From Bacillota bacterium (GTDB lineage Bacteria > Bacillota > Clostridia > Christensenellales > CAG-138), in NCBI GenBank assembly GCA_023459335.1, contig JAEWUO010000017.1, forward strand, positions 1-49,419: a stretch of DNA of 49,419 nucleotides. Reading direction: 5' to 3'. The notes under the pieces were generated by a model. The model saw only the letters and a list, made by a program, of their open reading frames with translations, did not search any database and was not told where the DNA came from. The translations under genes and the position numbers were made by a program. Numbering within the stretch: the first letter of the stretch is position 1; the number at the start of each line of letters is the position of its first letter. Below are positions 32,777 to 40,663 of this stretch, piece after piece.

Positions 32777-33502
32777 TTATTCCAGGATAGCGCCGTCGGT
32801 CGCAATCGTTACCACCTGCCAGGGGACCATCTTGCCGCTCTGGAGCAGCGCGGACTTGACCGCCTGCTCAAGTCCGCCGCAGCAGGGCACCTCCATACGG
32901 ACGACCGTCACGCTCCGGATGTCGTTTTTCCGGAGGATCTCGGTAAGTTTTTCCGTATAATCGGTCATATCCAGCTTCGGGCAGCCGATCAGGGTCACGT
33001 GATTTTTGATGAACCGCTCGTGGAAGTCGCCGCGCGCATACGCTGTGCAGTCCGCGGCGATTAGGAGCTTCGCACCGCGAAAATAGGGGGCGTTCACGGG
33101 AGCGAGCTTGATCTGCACCGGCCACTGGCTCAGCCGGGACGGCGCGGCGTTTTCGCCGATGGCGCGCGGTTCCGCGGCCGGGCGCGGCGCGCGTTCGATG
33201 CTCCTGCTGCGCGTGCCCGGGCAGCCGCAGGCCGGCTTGGCCGCGGGGGAAGGCTTTTTATGCGCTTCTTCCTGTTTTGCTTTAACGGCGGCTTCGTCGT
33301 AGGCGGCGGCTTCCCGCTCCACAAACGTAATCGCGCCTGCCGGACAGGCTGGCAGGCAGTTTCCAAGCCCGTCGCAGTAATCGTCCCGCAGAAGTTTCGC
33401 TTTTCCGTCCACCATGGCGATTGCGCCTTCATGGCAGGCGTTTGCGCAGGCGCCGCAGCCGTTGCAGAGTTCTTCGTCGATTTGAATGATTTGCCGGATC
33501 AT
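32777..33502 (-). CDS. 4Fe-4S ferredoxin-type protein with C-terminal redox domain
   Basis: A 241-residue iron-sulfur protein. The first cluster motif is CNGCGACANACHEG (residues 13-26) and a second is CDGLGNCLPACPAGAI (about residues 43-58). A proline/alanine-rich linker with CGCPGTRSRSIE follows, then a domain of about 120 residues ending with MEVPCCGGLE. Proteins of this form often occur near hybrid-cluster-protein or nitrosative-stress genes in anaerobes. It diverges from a Crp/Fnr regulator and the two share one operator, so it is probably a target of that regulator. Electron partner unknown. Confidence 0.85.
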   Translation of the reverse strand: MIRQIIQIDEELCNGCGACANACHEGAIAMVDGKAKLLRDDYCDGLGNCLPACPAGAITFVEREAAAYDEAAVKAKQEEAHKKPSPAAKPACGCPGTRSRSIERAPRPAAEPRAIGENAAPSRLSQWPVQIKLAPVNAPYFRGAKLLIAADCTAYARGDFHERFIKNHVTLIGCPKLDMTDYTEKLTEILRKNDIRSVTVVRMEVPCCGGLEQAVKSALLQSGKMVPWQVVTIATDGAILE

Positions 33503-33559
33503 ATAAAATTCCTTTCATACGCTCGTTTCGGGCGGATGCCCGCTTGACGCTGTAAACGC

Positions 33560-33629
33560 AGTATACTATGATAATCAAAACAAATCCGTTGTAATTACAA
33601 CAAATAAAGTTGACGTTATTTGTTATAAT
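33560..33629. promoter_or_regulatory. Divergent promoters with one Crp/Fnr-type operator at -41.5 from both
   Basis: The perfect palindrome GTTGTAATTACAAC occupies 33588-33601 (centre 33594.5). On the minus strand a -10, TATACT (33560-33565), puts the ferredoxin start near 33553. On the plus strand a -10, TATAAT (33624-33629), puts the regulator start near 33636. Both are 41.5 bases from the palindrome centre, the class II activator position. Neither promoter has a good -35. A further inverted repeat, AACAAATAA (33599-33607) with TTATTTGTT (33616-33624), overlaps the plus promoter. Confidence 0.7.
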
Positions 33630-33652
33630 GGCGAATGAAAGGGATGATCGTC

Positions 33653-34345
33653 ATGAGCACGGCGGGCGGCGCGCAGGCGACAAGCGCTTTTTTAAAGAAA
33701 ACGTCGCTGTTTCGCGGGACGACGGAGGAAGAGCTTCCGACGTTGCTGAATTGCATCGCGCCGAGTTACAGGGAATATGCAAAAAACGAATTCATCCTGC
33801 GGCAGGGAGAAGATATCACCGCCGTAGGCATGGTGCTCTCCGGGCGCGCGCAGATCGTCGAGGAGGACTTCTGGGGCAACCGGAACATCATCGCGGACGC
33901 CTGGCCGGGGGATCTCTTCGGGGAGAGCTATGCGTTTTTGCCGGGAGAACGCCTGCGCGTGAGCGTAATCGCCGAGGAAGCGTGCTCGGTCATGATGATC
34001 GACGCGAAGCGCATGCTCGAACTCTGCGCGAGCGCGTGCCGCTTTCATACGCGGCTCGTGCAGAACATCCTCGCGGAAACAGCCAGAAAGAACCTCGCGC
34101 TGACGCGGAAACTCTCGCATATGAGCAAACGAACCACGCGCGAAAAACTGCTCTCCTACCTCTCAGGCCAGTCGCTTGCGGCGGGGAGCGATCTCTTTGC
34201 GATTCCTTTCAATCGCCAGCAGCTAGCGGACTATCTGTGTGTGGACCGCAGCGCGATGAGCAACGAATTGTGCAAAATGCGGGACGAAGGAATGCTGACA
34301 TTCGAAAAAAGCAGCTTTCATCTGAAAGGGAATATCGAAGGATAG
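33653..34345 (+). CDS. Crp/Fnr-family transcription regulator
   Basis: A 230-residue regulator with an N-terminal cyclic-nucleotide-binding-like beta barrel (residues 12-125; GDLFGESYAFLPG) and a C-terminal winged helix (RQQLADYLCVDRSAMSNELCKM). There is no N-terminal Fnr-type cysteine cluster, so its signal may be haem, a metabolite or redox through other cysteines. I start at the ATG at 33653: AAAGGG stands nine bases upstream and the predicted transcript start is about 17 bases upstream; ATGs at 33635 and 33644 are less likely. It likely activates itself and the ferredoxin gene. Confidence 0.9.
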   Translation: MSTAGGAQATSAFLKKTSLFRGTTEEELPTLLNCIAPSYREYAKNEFILRQGEDITAVGMVLSGRAQIVEEDFWGNRNIIADAWPGDLFGESYAFLPGERLRVSVIAEEACSVMMIDAKRMLELCASACRFHTRLVQNILAETARKNLALTRKLSHMSKRTTREKLLSYLSGQSLAAGSDLFAIPFNRQQLADYLCVDRSAMSNELCKMRDEGMLTFEKSSFHLKGNIEG

Positions 34346-34347
34346 AC

Positions 34348-34377
34348 AAAAGCTCCCGAAGGAATCGGGAGCTTTTT
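34348..34377. terminator. Terminator between crp/fnr and hemolysin-III genes
   Basis: A 12-bp stem, AAAAGCTCCCGA with TCGGGAGCTTTT, with T-runs on both strands. Confidence 0.88.
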
Positions 34378-34389
34378 ATGTTACACGCT

Positions 34390-35058
34390 TTACAAGACAA
34401 AGAGAAAGATCGCGAGAAACTGCAGCACGCTGCCCGCCAGCACGAACAGGTGAAACAATCCGTGAAACCACCGGCGCTTGCTGCCGATGCCGTAGAGGAT
34501 CGCGCCGGTTGTGTAGGCGAGACCGCCGGAGAGAAGAAGCCAGAACCCGGCCGGCGACAGCGCGCGGATCGCGAACGGCGCGAAAAACACGACCGCCCAG
34601 CCCATGAAAAGGTAGCAGAACATCGAGAATACGCGGTACTGCTTCAGGTCGATCGCGGTGAGCGTGACCGCGAGCGCGGTAAGCGCCCACTCCGCGCCGA
34701 ATACGGACCAGGCCAGCGCGGGATAGAGCGGGCGCAGGGAAACGAGAAGAATCGGCGTATAAGTGCCGGCGATCATAAAATAGATCGAACAGTGGTCGAG
34801 CACCTGCAGAACCTTTTTTCCCAGCGAAGGCTTCAGCCCGTGGTAAACGCTGGACAGGCAGTAGAGCACGATCATGGTTACGCCGTAGACCACGGACGCG
34901 GAGATCGCCCACGCGCTGCCGCCGAGCGCGGATTTGATGACGCACAGCAGGAGCGCGACGAAGGCGAACACGCCTCCCGCGATATGGGACACCATGTGAA
35001 AAATCTCCTCGCCGCGCGAATAGTTCGGCAGGAGACGGTCGGTCAATGGAATTCGCAT
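34390..35058 (-). CDS. Hemolysin III family membrane protein (PAQR-like)
   Basis: A 222-residue protein with seven hydrophobic segments and the family motifs FHMVSHIAGGVFAFV near the N-terminus, SSVYHGL, LDHCSIYFMIAGTYTPI and a final FHGLFHLFVL with the metal-binding histidines. Family members occur in most Bacillota; some show haemolytic activity, but the cellular role is thought to be membrane-linked, perhaps as ceramidase-like hydrolases. I start at the ATG at 35058, five bases after GGAG. It follows the radical SAM gene by 46 bases. Confidence 0.9.
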   Translation of the reverse strand: MRIPLTDRLLPNYSRGEEIFHMVSHIAGGVFAFVALLLCVIKSALGGSAWAISASVVYGVTMIVLYCLSSVYHGLKPSLGKKVLQVLDHCSIYFMIAGTYTPILLVSLRPLYPALAWSVFGAEWALTALAVTLTAIDLKQYRVFSMFCYLFMGWAVVFFAPFAIRALSPAGFWLLLSGGLAYTTGAILYGIGSKRRWFHGLFHLFVLAGSVLQFLAIFLFVL

Positions 35059-35104
35059 GTATACTCCGATCGGTTGGTTCGATATCGTTTGCGGCTCAGG
35101 CGCC

Positions 35105-36193
35105 TTAAACGCACATTGCCGCGAGTTCGTCGTCCTTGCCAAAGAGCGCGCAGGCGCCGTTGTGGTGCCCGCTGAGCAGCTCGCTCGCGCGGAGGCGTGA
35201 GAAGAGAGGAGAGTCGAGCGCTTCCAGCAGCGATACGCGCTTGAGGCTGGTATCCGAAACCGGGGAAAACGGGCAGGGTTCCGCGCCGCCGGTGGGGTTG
35301 ATGTGGAAAAAACCGCGCCCCGCCGCGAGGCATCCGCCGGAAAACTGCTCGTCCCCGGGGAAAGAGACGTAGATCATGCCGTCCTGCACGCGCCTGAGCT
35401 CTTCGAGGCGCGCGGCGAGGGTTTCCCGCTCCGCATCCCCGGGCGCGAGCGCTTCCGTGCCGGGGTCGGCGGGAACGTAATCCACGTAAAATGCAACCTT
35501 TGCGCCGAGCGACCGCAGCGTTTGTAAAAAAGCACCGCCGGTGACCGTATTCAGATTCTCCGTCGTCAGCGTGACGGAGACGCCGAAGAGCACGCCGCGT
35601 TCGCGCATCCGTTCCATATTCGTAATCAGCTTAGCATAGGTGCCAGCGCCGCGCCGTGTGTCGGTCTGCACTTCGTCGCCTTCGACGCTGACGATGGGGA
35701 CGAGGTTCCGGTGCGCGTCGAGCAGCTCCAGCATGGATTCGCTCAGGAGCGTTCCGTTCGTAAACACCGGAAAGAGGATTTCCTTGTGCTTCGCCGCGCG
35801 CTCCAGTACGCCGCGCCGCAGCATCGGCTCGCCGCCCGCAAGCAGGCAGAAGGAAACGCCGATCTCGCCCGCCTGGGAAAAGATTCGTTCCCACTCTTCG
35901 TCCGTCAGCAGCGCTTCGCTTGATCCGTCGTCACAGAGGTTATTGGCGCGCGCGTAGCAGCCCGCGCAGTGCAGATTGCAGCGGTTGGTGATGCTCGCGA
36001 TCAAGAAGGACGGGATGTGTTTTCCCGCCGACGCGAACCTGCGGCGCGCATCGTCCGCGCGCCTGGCCGCGAGCGCGTAGGTGAGCAGAAACGCCGTCTC
36101 TTTCGGGTTTTTCAGGCTGGCGGCGAGAGCGTCCTTCACGATGAGTTCCACACCCTCGGTCAGGTACTGGTCAAGGTCGAATCCGGTATTCAA
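35105..36193 (-). CDS. Radical SAM protein with SPASM-like tail
   Basis: A 362-residue radical S-adenosylmethionine enzyme. The iron-sulfur motif CNLHCAGC (C72, C76, C79) and the SAM-binding GGEP (LLAGGEPML) are clear. The C-terminal part has further cysteines (GGCLAAG, EPCPFSP, GACALFG), as in SPASM or twitch domains that bind extra clusters. I start at the TTG at 36193 after GGAGGG; a GTG at 36232 has no binding site. Such enzymes modify peptides or act in heme or cofactor pathways; no peptide precursor is seen beside it, so the substrate is open. Confidence 0.85.
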   Translation of the reverse strand: MNTGFDLDQYLTEGVELIVKDALAASLKNPKETAFLLTYALAARRADDARRRFASAGKHIPSFLIASITNRCNLHCAGCYARANNLCDDGSSEALLTDEEWERIFSQAGEIGVSFCLLAGGEPMLRRGVLERAAKHKEILFPVFTNGTLLSESMLELLDAHRNLVPIVSVEGDEVQTDTRRGAGTYAKLITNMERMRERGVLFGVSVTLTTENLNTVTGGAFLQTLRSLGAKVAFYVDYVPADPGTEALAPGDAERETLAARLEELRRVQDGMIYVSFPGDEQFSGGCLAAGRGFFHINPTGGAEPCPFSPVSDTSLKRVSLLEALDSPLFSRLRASELLSGHHNGACALFGKDDELAAMCV

Positions 36194-36333
36194 ACAGGAA
36201 CCCTCCGTTTCGGTGTATGAAGCGATTAACACACGAAGCTATCCTATCAGATACCGCTTAAAAATACAATCAACTGAACGGTTATTTTGTAAATTATTTC
36301 GGACAATCCGGTTGAAATTGGACCGCTCGTCTA

Positions 36334-36377
36334 TTGACGCGCGCAAAAAAAAGTGATACCTTGAAAGTGTACTCAAG
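36334..36377 (+). promoter_or_regulatory. Promoter of the gtrA-tetR cluster with possible operator
   Basis: TTGACG (36334-36339) and TACCTT (36357-36362), 17-base spacer. The inverted repeat CTTGA-N8-TCAAG (36360-36377) overlaps the -10 and start and could be the TetR operator. Confidence 0.5.
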
Positions 36378-36436
36378 TCCAAATTATATGGCCTCTTCGC
36401 AATCCGGACATTCCTGAAAAGGAGTAAGAAATCGCC

Positions 36437-36898
36437 ATGCAAAAAGAAAAACGGGAAGAGATCGCGCGTATCGTCAAATACGTGCTGTTCTCCGCTTCCG
36501 CCGGGCTGATCCAGTCCCTGACGTTTACGCTGCTGCACGAAATCGTCAAATGGCCGTATTGGCCGTGCTATCTGACCGCGCTCGTGCTCAGCGTGCTTTG
36601 GAATTTTACGCTCAACCGCGAGTTTACCTTCAAAAGCGCGGCAAATATTCCGCGCGCCATGCTTCTGGTCGCGCTCTATTACAGCGTGTTTACCCCGCTT
36701 TCGACGCTCTGGGGCACGGCGCTGACCAACGCGGGCTGGAACGCCTATATCGTGCTGTTCGGCACGATGCTGATCAACCTGACCACGGAATTCCTGTTCT
36801 GGCGGCTGGTGGTCTACCGCGGCAGCATCAATACCAACGCGCGTGCGCGTAAACAACAAGACACCCAACAGGCGGACCTTCAGGAGGAACAGCAATGA
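36437..36898 (+). CDS. GtrA-family membrane protein
   Basis: A 153-residue protein with four hydrophobic segments and the family motif LNREFTF (about residues 56-62), followed by FGTMLINLTTEFLFWRLVVYR. GtrA-type proteins are thought to flip lipid-linked sugars across the membrane for surface glycosylation. The C-terminal 25 residues are polar and glutamine-rich. AAAAGGAG precedes the ATG. It overlaps the TetR gene by four bases (ATGA), which ties it to the regulator rather than to a glycosyltransferase; none is adjacent. Confidence 0.85.
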   Translation: MQKEKREEIARIVKYVLFSASAGLIQSLTFTLLHEIVKWPYWPCYLTALVLSVLWNFTLNREFTFKSAANIPRAMLLVALYYSVFTPLSTLWGTALTNAGWNAYIVLFGTMLINLTTEFLFWRLVVYRGSINTNARARKQQDTQQADLQEEQQ

Positions 36899-37482
36899 GC
36901 GAACGGAAACGGACAAAGACGCAGCGCGCGATCTTGCACGCGGCGAAGGTGCTCTATGAAAAACAAGGCGTCGGCAACGCGCCGTTCGACGACATCGCGG
37001 AATTGGCGGGGGTCTGCCGCACGACGGTATTCAACCACTTCGCGGACGCGGGAGAGCTGCAGCAGGCGCTCGCGGTCGCGGAGATCGGCGAACTCGCCGC
37101 ATTCGGCGAACAGTCCGGCCTGAAGGGACTTCCGCTGATTCAGGAGCTGCTCTTTAAGCTCATCGACGATACGGCGAACTATCCGCATGTGATGTCGCGG
37201 CTGACCAACGCGACGATCCTTGGCGGCGAGAGCGGGCGCATCGGCGACATCGAGCGGCTCTTCGCACGGCAGTATGAGATCGAATTCGGCGCGTTTCCGG
37301 CGGATGCGGTTATTTCCGCGGAACGGCTCGCGCAGATGACGATCGGCCTCTATTACGGGCAGGTGAACCACCTGCTCGCGTTCGGGATGCCCTTTGATTC
37401 CGCGAAGATGCGCAGGGATATGAACGCGATGCTGGATTACCTCCTGCGCGGCGTACGCGCGGGCAACGATTTTACACGATAG
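36895..37482 (+). CDS. TetR-family transcriptional regulator
   Basis: A 195-residue regulator. The N-terminal helix-turn-helix runs IAELAGVCRTTVFNHFADAGEL (motif core TTVFNHF) at residues 33-55; the rest is a helical ligand domain. It starts inside the gtrA stop codon with AGGAGGAAC upstream. It precedes the aminotransferase, kinase and aldolase genes by 37 bases and probably controls that cluster; the ligand is likely one of its substrates. Confidence 0.88.
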   Translation: MSERKRTKTQRAILHAAKVLYEKQGVGNAPFDDIAELAGVCRTTVFNHFADAGELQQALAVAEIGELAAFGEQSGLKGLPLIQELLFKLIDDTANYPHVMSRLTNATILGGESGRIGDIERLFARQYEIEFGAFPADAVISAERLAQMTIGLYYGQVNHLLAFGMPFDSAKMRRDMNAMLDYLLRGVRAGNDFTR

Positions 37483-37519
37483 AAAATAAACGGGCGCTGC
37501 CCGATCGACGGAGGAAACA

Positions 37520-39007
37520 ATGGAAAACTGCGGTATCAGCCGCTGGGACGATCCCAACGCAATCAACGGTCAACTTAAAAAATTGACGGACAAACCGATT
37601 TATGAAGTGTCGGACGAATATTACCAGAATACGGTGCTGCGGTATTTTAACGAGCAATGCGCCCGTTCCCGCGCGGTTTTTGACGAAGCGAAAGAGGTCA
37701 TCCCCGGCGGTGTACAGCACAACCTCGCCTTCAACCAGCCGTTTCCCATCTGCATCGCAAAAGCGGGCGGCGCCTATCTGACTGACGCGGACGGCAACCG
37801 TTACGTCGACTTTCTGCAGGCGGGCGGGCCAACCATCCTCGGCAGCAACGACGAAACCGTTCGCAAAGCGGCCATAGGACTCATCGAGGAATGCGGCCCC
37901 GTGACGGGGCTTCTGCACGAAGCGGAGCTTTTGATTGCGAAGGAAATCTGCCGGCACATGCCCGCGGTCGAGATGTTCCGCATGCTCGGCAGCGGTACGG
38001 AGGCCGTGATGGCATCCCTTCGCGTCGCGCGGATCGCGACGGGCAAAAAGCGCGTCGTCAAGATCGGCGGCGCGTACCACGGCTGGTCGGATCAGATGGT
38101 GTACGGGCTCAAGATTCCCGGCAGCCGCGCGCTGATGGAATCCCACGGCATCCCGCGCGCGTGCTATTCGCTGACCGACGAGGTGCGCCCGAACGATCTG
38201 GCAATGCTCGAAACCATGCTGCGCCTCAACCGCCTCAAAGGCGGCACGGCGGCGGTCATCGTCGAACCCGTCGGCCCCGAGAGCGGCACGCGCCCGGTCG
38301 CGGCGGATTACAACGCCGGCGTTCGCGCGCTCTGCGATAAATACGGCGCGCTGATGATCTTCGACGAGGTGGTCACCGGTTTCCGTGTCGCGCTTTCCGG
38401 CGCGCAGGGATACTTTCATGTCGTGCCCGACCTGACGATTTTCGGCAAGATCGTTGCGGGCGGCTATCCCGCGGCGGGCGGCGTCGGCGGCAAAAAGGAG
38501 TACGCTTCGCTCATGGCGGCGGGGGTTGCGACGGGCAAGCACCGCGCCTATGTCGGAGGAACGCTTGCGGCAAACCCGCTCTCCGCACTGGCTGGCTATA
38601 CCGCCATCCGCGAGATCGAGCGCACCAACGCCTGCGAGATCGCGGGCAGGCAGGGGGACAAGCTCACGGACGGACTGAAAAGCCTGATCGCGAAATACAA
38701 TCTGCCGTTTGTTGCGTATAACCAGGGATCGATCGTGCATCTGGAATGCACGGGCGCGATGAGCTACGATTACTCCAGCATGAGCTTCGTCAAATCCGCG
38801 CTGGGGCTTCTAAAAAACAAGGCGATGATGACGCGGCGCAAGGAATCCATGGAGCGCATGGGGGCGGCGTATATGGCCAACGGCATCGTGACCCTCGCGG
38901 GAAGCCGCCTGTACACTTCGCTGGCGGATACCGACGAAGTGATCGCGGACGCGCTCAGCCGCTTCGAGGTGGTTTTTTCGCACGTCGTGAACACCGGAAA
39001 GTGCTGA
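37520..39007 (+). CDS. Class III PLP-dependent aminotransferase (GSA-aminomutase-like)
   Basis: A 495-residue fold-type I enzyme related to glutamate-1-semialdehyde aminomutase and other class III aminotransferases. Marks: VIPGGVQHN near residue 57, FLQAGGPTILG, the GSGTEAVMASLRVARI phosphate-binding region, LMIFDEVVTGFR, and the PLP lysine in FGKIVAGGYPAAG. The N-terminal 55 residues are longer than usual. A true hemL role is unlikely since it stands with a sugar kinase and an aldolase; it may transfer an amino group on a sugar-derived aldehyde or keto compound. GGAGG precedes the ATG. Confidence 0.85.
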   Translation: MENCGISRWDDPNAINGQLKKLTDKPIYEVSDEYYQNTVLRYFNEQCARSRAVFDEAKEVIPGGVQHNLAFNQPFPICIAKAGGAYLTDADGNRYVDFLQAGGPTILGSNDETVRKAAIGLIEECGPVTGLLHEAELLIAKEICRHMPAVEMFRMLGSGTEAVMASLRVARIATGKKRVVKIGGAYHGWSDQMVYGLKIPGSRALMESHGIPRACYSLTDEVRPNDLAMLETMLRLNRLKGGTAAVIVEPVGPESGTRPVAADYNAGVRALCDKYGALMIFDEVVTGFRVALSGAQGYFHVVPDLTIFGKIVAGGYPAAGGVGGKKEYASLMAAGVATGKHRAYVGGTLAANPLSALAGYTAIREIERTNACEIAGRQGDKLTDGLKSLIAKYNLPFVAYNQGSIVHLECTGAMSYDYSSMSFVKSALGLLKNKAMMTRRKESMERMGAAYMANGIVTLAGSRLYTSLADTDEVIADALSRFEVVFSHVVNTGKC

Positions 39008-39051
39008 ATAAAATCGATTACGGTCGTTTCGCACGTCGTGAACACAGGAAA
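38976..39051 (+). repeat. 25-bp direct duplication at the 3' end of the aminotransferase gene
   Basis: A 25-base segment containing CGCACGTCGTGAACAC occurs at 38976-39000 and again at 39027-39051, differing at one base. The first copy codes for the last residues of the aminotransferase; the second lies in the gap before the kinase. Confidence 0.85.
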
Positions 39052-39097
39052 ATAATGATAAGAGAAACGTATGGGCAATCTGACGGGAGGCATCCAA

Positions 39098-40633
39098 ATG
39101 GAACGATATATCCTTGCGCACGACATCGGCACCAGCTCGGATAAAGCGGTGCTTGTCCGCTTCGACGGCTCGGTCCGCGCCACGGCGAGCGAACCGTATC
39201 CAACCCATTACCCGAATCCCGCGTGGGTGGAACAGGATCCGGCCGACTATTGGAAAGCCGTCTGCGAAACGAGCCGGCGGGTGCTGACGGATAACGACAT
39301 CCCGCCCGAGAGTATTGCCGCGATGATCTTCTCCACGCAGGCACAGGGGGTGATCCCCGTCTCCGAGGACGGAACCGTACTCTATCCGAACATCACCTGG
39401 GTGGACGGGCGCGCGGAAAAGCAGGCGCAGGGCATCATGAAAAAGATCGGCGGAAAGAGGCTTTTTACTCTCCTCGCGGGCACGCCGATCATGGGCAAGG
39501 ACTGCATTGCAAAGATCATATGGCTCAAGGAAGAACGGCCGGAGATCTATCAAAACGCGCACCGCATCCTAGACGTAAACGGATATCTGAAGTTTCGCTG
39601 CACCGGCAAAATGGTGACGGAGCTATCCGGCGCCAGCGGTTACGGTTTCGATCTGAAAAAGAAGACATGGATGAGCGTACTGCCGCTTGCGGGCATCGAT
39701 ATGAAGAAACTCCCGCCGCTGGTGAAGAGCACCGACATGGTCGGCACTTTGACGCAGACTGCCGCGCGTGAGACGGGGCTGTTGGAAGGCACGCCGGTCT
39801 TCGGCGGCTGCGACGACGTGCAGTCCGCGGCGGTCGGCGCAGGCCAGCAGGAGGACGGAGACGTGCACGTTTATCTCGGCACCTCCGCCTGGGTTGCGGC
39901 GGCGACGAGGACGGGGGACAGTTTCCGCCACGGGGCGGCGGCGATTCAAAGCGCGGACCCGACCATGAACCTCATCGCGGGCATCACGGAAAGCGCGGGC
40001 GCGAACATCGAATGGATTCGCGACCAGTTCTTCCGCCACGAAAAAGAACAGTACGGCAGCGGGGTCTACCGCTTTATGGACGGCGTAATCGCGGATGTTC
40101 CGCCTGGCAGCGACGGGCTGATCTGCACGCCCTGGATGCTCGGCGAGCGCTGCCCCGTCTCCAGCACGACCACGCGCGCCACGCTCTTCAACATCACCAT
40201 GGTGCATACGCGGGAGCATCTGATGCGCGCGGTCTACGAGGGAATCGCCTATAACATTCGCTGGATTCTGGAAAACTACCGCAAGGATTACGGGATCGAC
40301 TGCGAAGAGATCCGTATTGTCGGCGGCGGCGCGCTGGATCAGGGCTGGATGCAGATACTCTCGGATGTGACGGGGCGCAGGGTCGGCGTGACGGAGAATC
40401 CTCGTAACGCCGGCGCGGTCGGCGTTGCGGCGGTCGCGCTCATCGGCCTGGGAGAACTGCCGTCCTTTGCAGCCGCGAAAAAGTTTGTGCGCGTCAGCGA
40501 GACGTATACGCCGAATCCCGCGAACAAGCCGGTCTACGACGCGCTCTTTGCACAGTATCAAAAACTATACCGCTCGCTTTCCGGCCTTTATCAGGAGGCG
40601 AACGGCGCGCGGTTCACACAGGAAGCGCAGTAA
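39098..40633 (+). CDS. FGGY-family carbohydrate kinase (xylulokinase-like)
   Basis: A 511-residue sugar kinase. The N-terminal ATPase motif LAHDIGTSSDKAVLV, the WVEQDP and WVDGRA stretches, GGCDDVQSAAVGAG in the middle and IVGGGALDQGWMQILSDVTGR near residue 405 all belong to the FGGY family. It uses ATP to phosphorylate a sugar or polyol, most like xylulose or a related ketose. I start at the ATG at 39098, seven bases after GGGAGG; an ATG at 39071 has no such site. The aldolase after it likely splits the product. Confidence 0.92.
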   Translation: MERYILAHDIGTSSDKAVLVRFDGSVRATASEPYPTHYPNPAWVEQDPADYWKAVCETSRRVLTDNDIPPESIAAMIFSTQAQGVIPVSEDGTVLYPNITWVDGRAEKQAQGIMKKIGGKRLFTLLAGTPIMGKDCIAKIIWLKEERPEIYQNAHRILDVNGYLKFRCTGKMVTELSGASGYGFDLKKKTWMSVLPLAGIDMKKLPPLVKSTDMVGTLTQTAARETGLLEGTPVFGGCDDVQSAAVGAGQQEDGDVHVYLGTSAWVAAATRTGDSFRHGAAAIQSADPTMNLIAGITESAGANIEWIRDQFFRHEKEQYGSGVYRFMDGVIADVPPGSDGLICTPWMLGERCPVSSTTTRATLFNITMVHTREHLMRAVYEGIAYNIRWILENYRKDYGIDCEEIRIVGGGALDQGWMQILSDVTGRRVGVTENPRNAGAVGVAAVALIGLGELPSFAAAKKFVRVSETYTPNPANKPVYDALFAQYQKLYRSLSGLYQEANGARFTQEAQ

Positions 40634-40663
40634 ACGCAGAAATCGCCGGAGGATCGAATCATC

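Noticed and set aside
33610..35175. Long plus-strand open frame of about 520 codons
   Set aside because: It runs through the crp/fnr gene in another frame and antisense to the hemolysin-III gene; arginine-rich composition, an effect of high GC.
37520..39007. hemL of tetrapyrrole synthesis
   Set aside because: No other heme or B12 synthesis gene is adjacent; it sits with a sugar kinase and aldolase.
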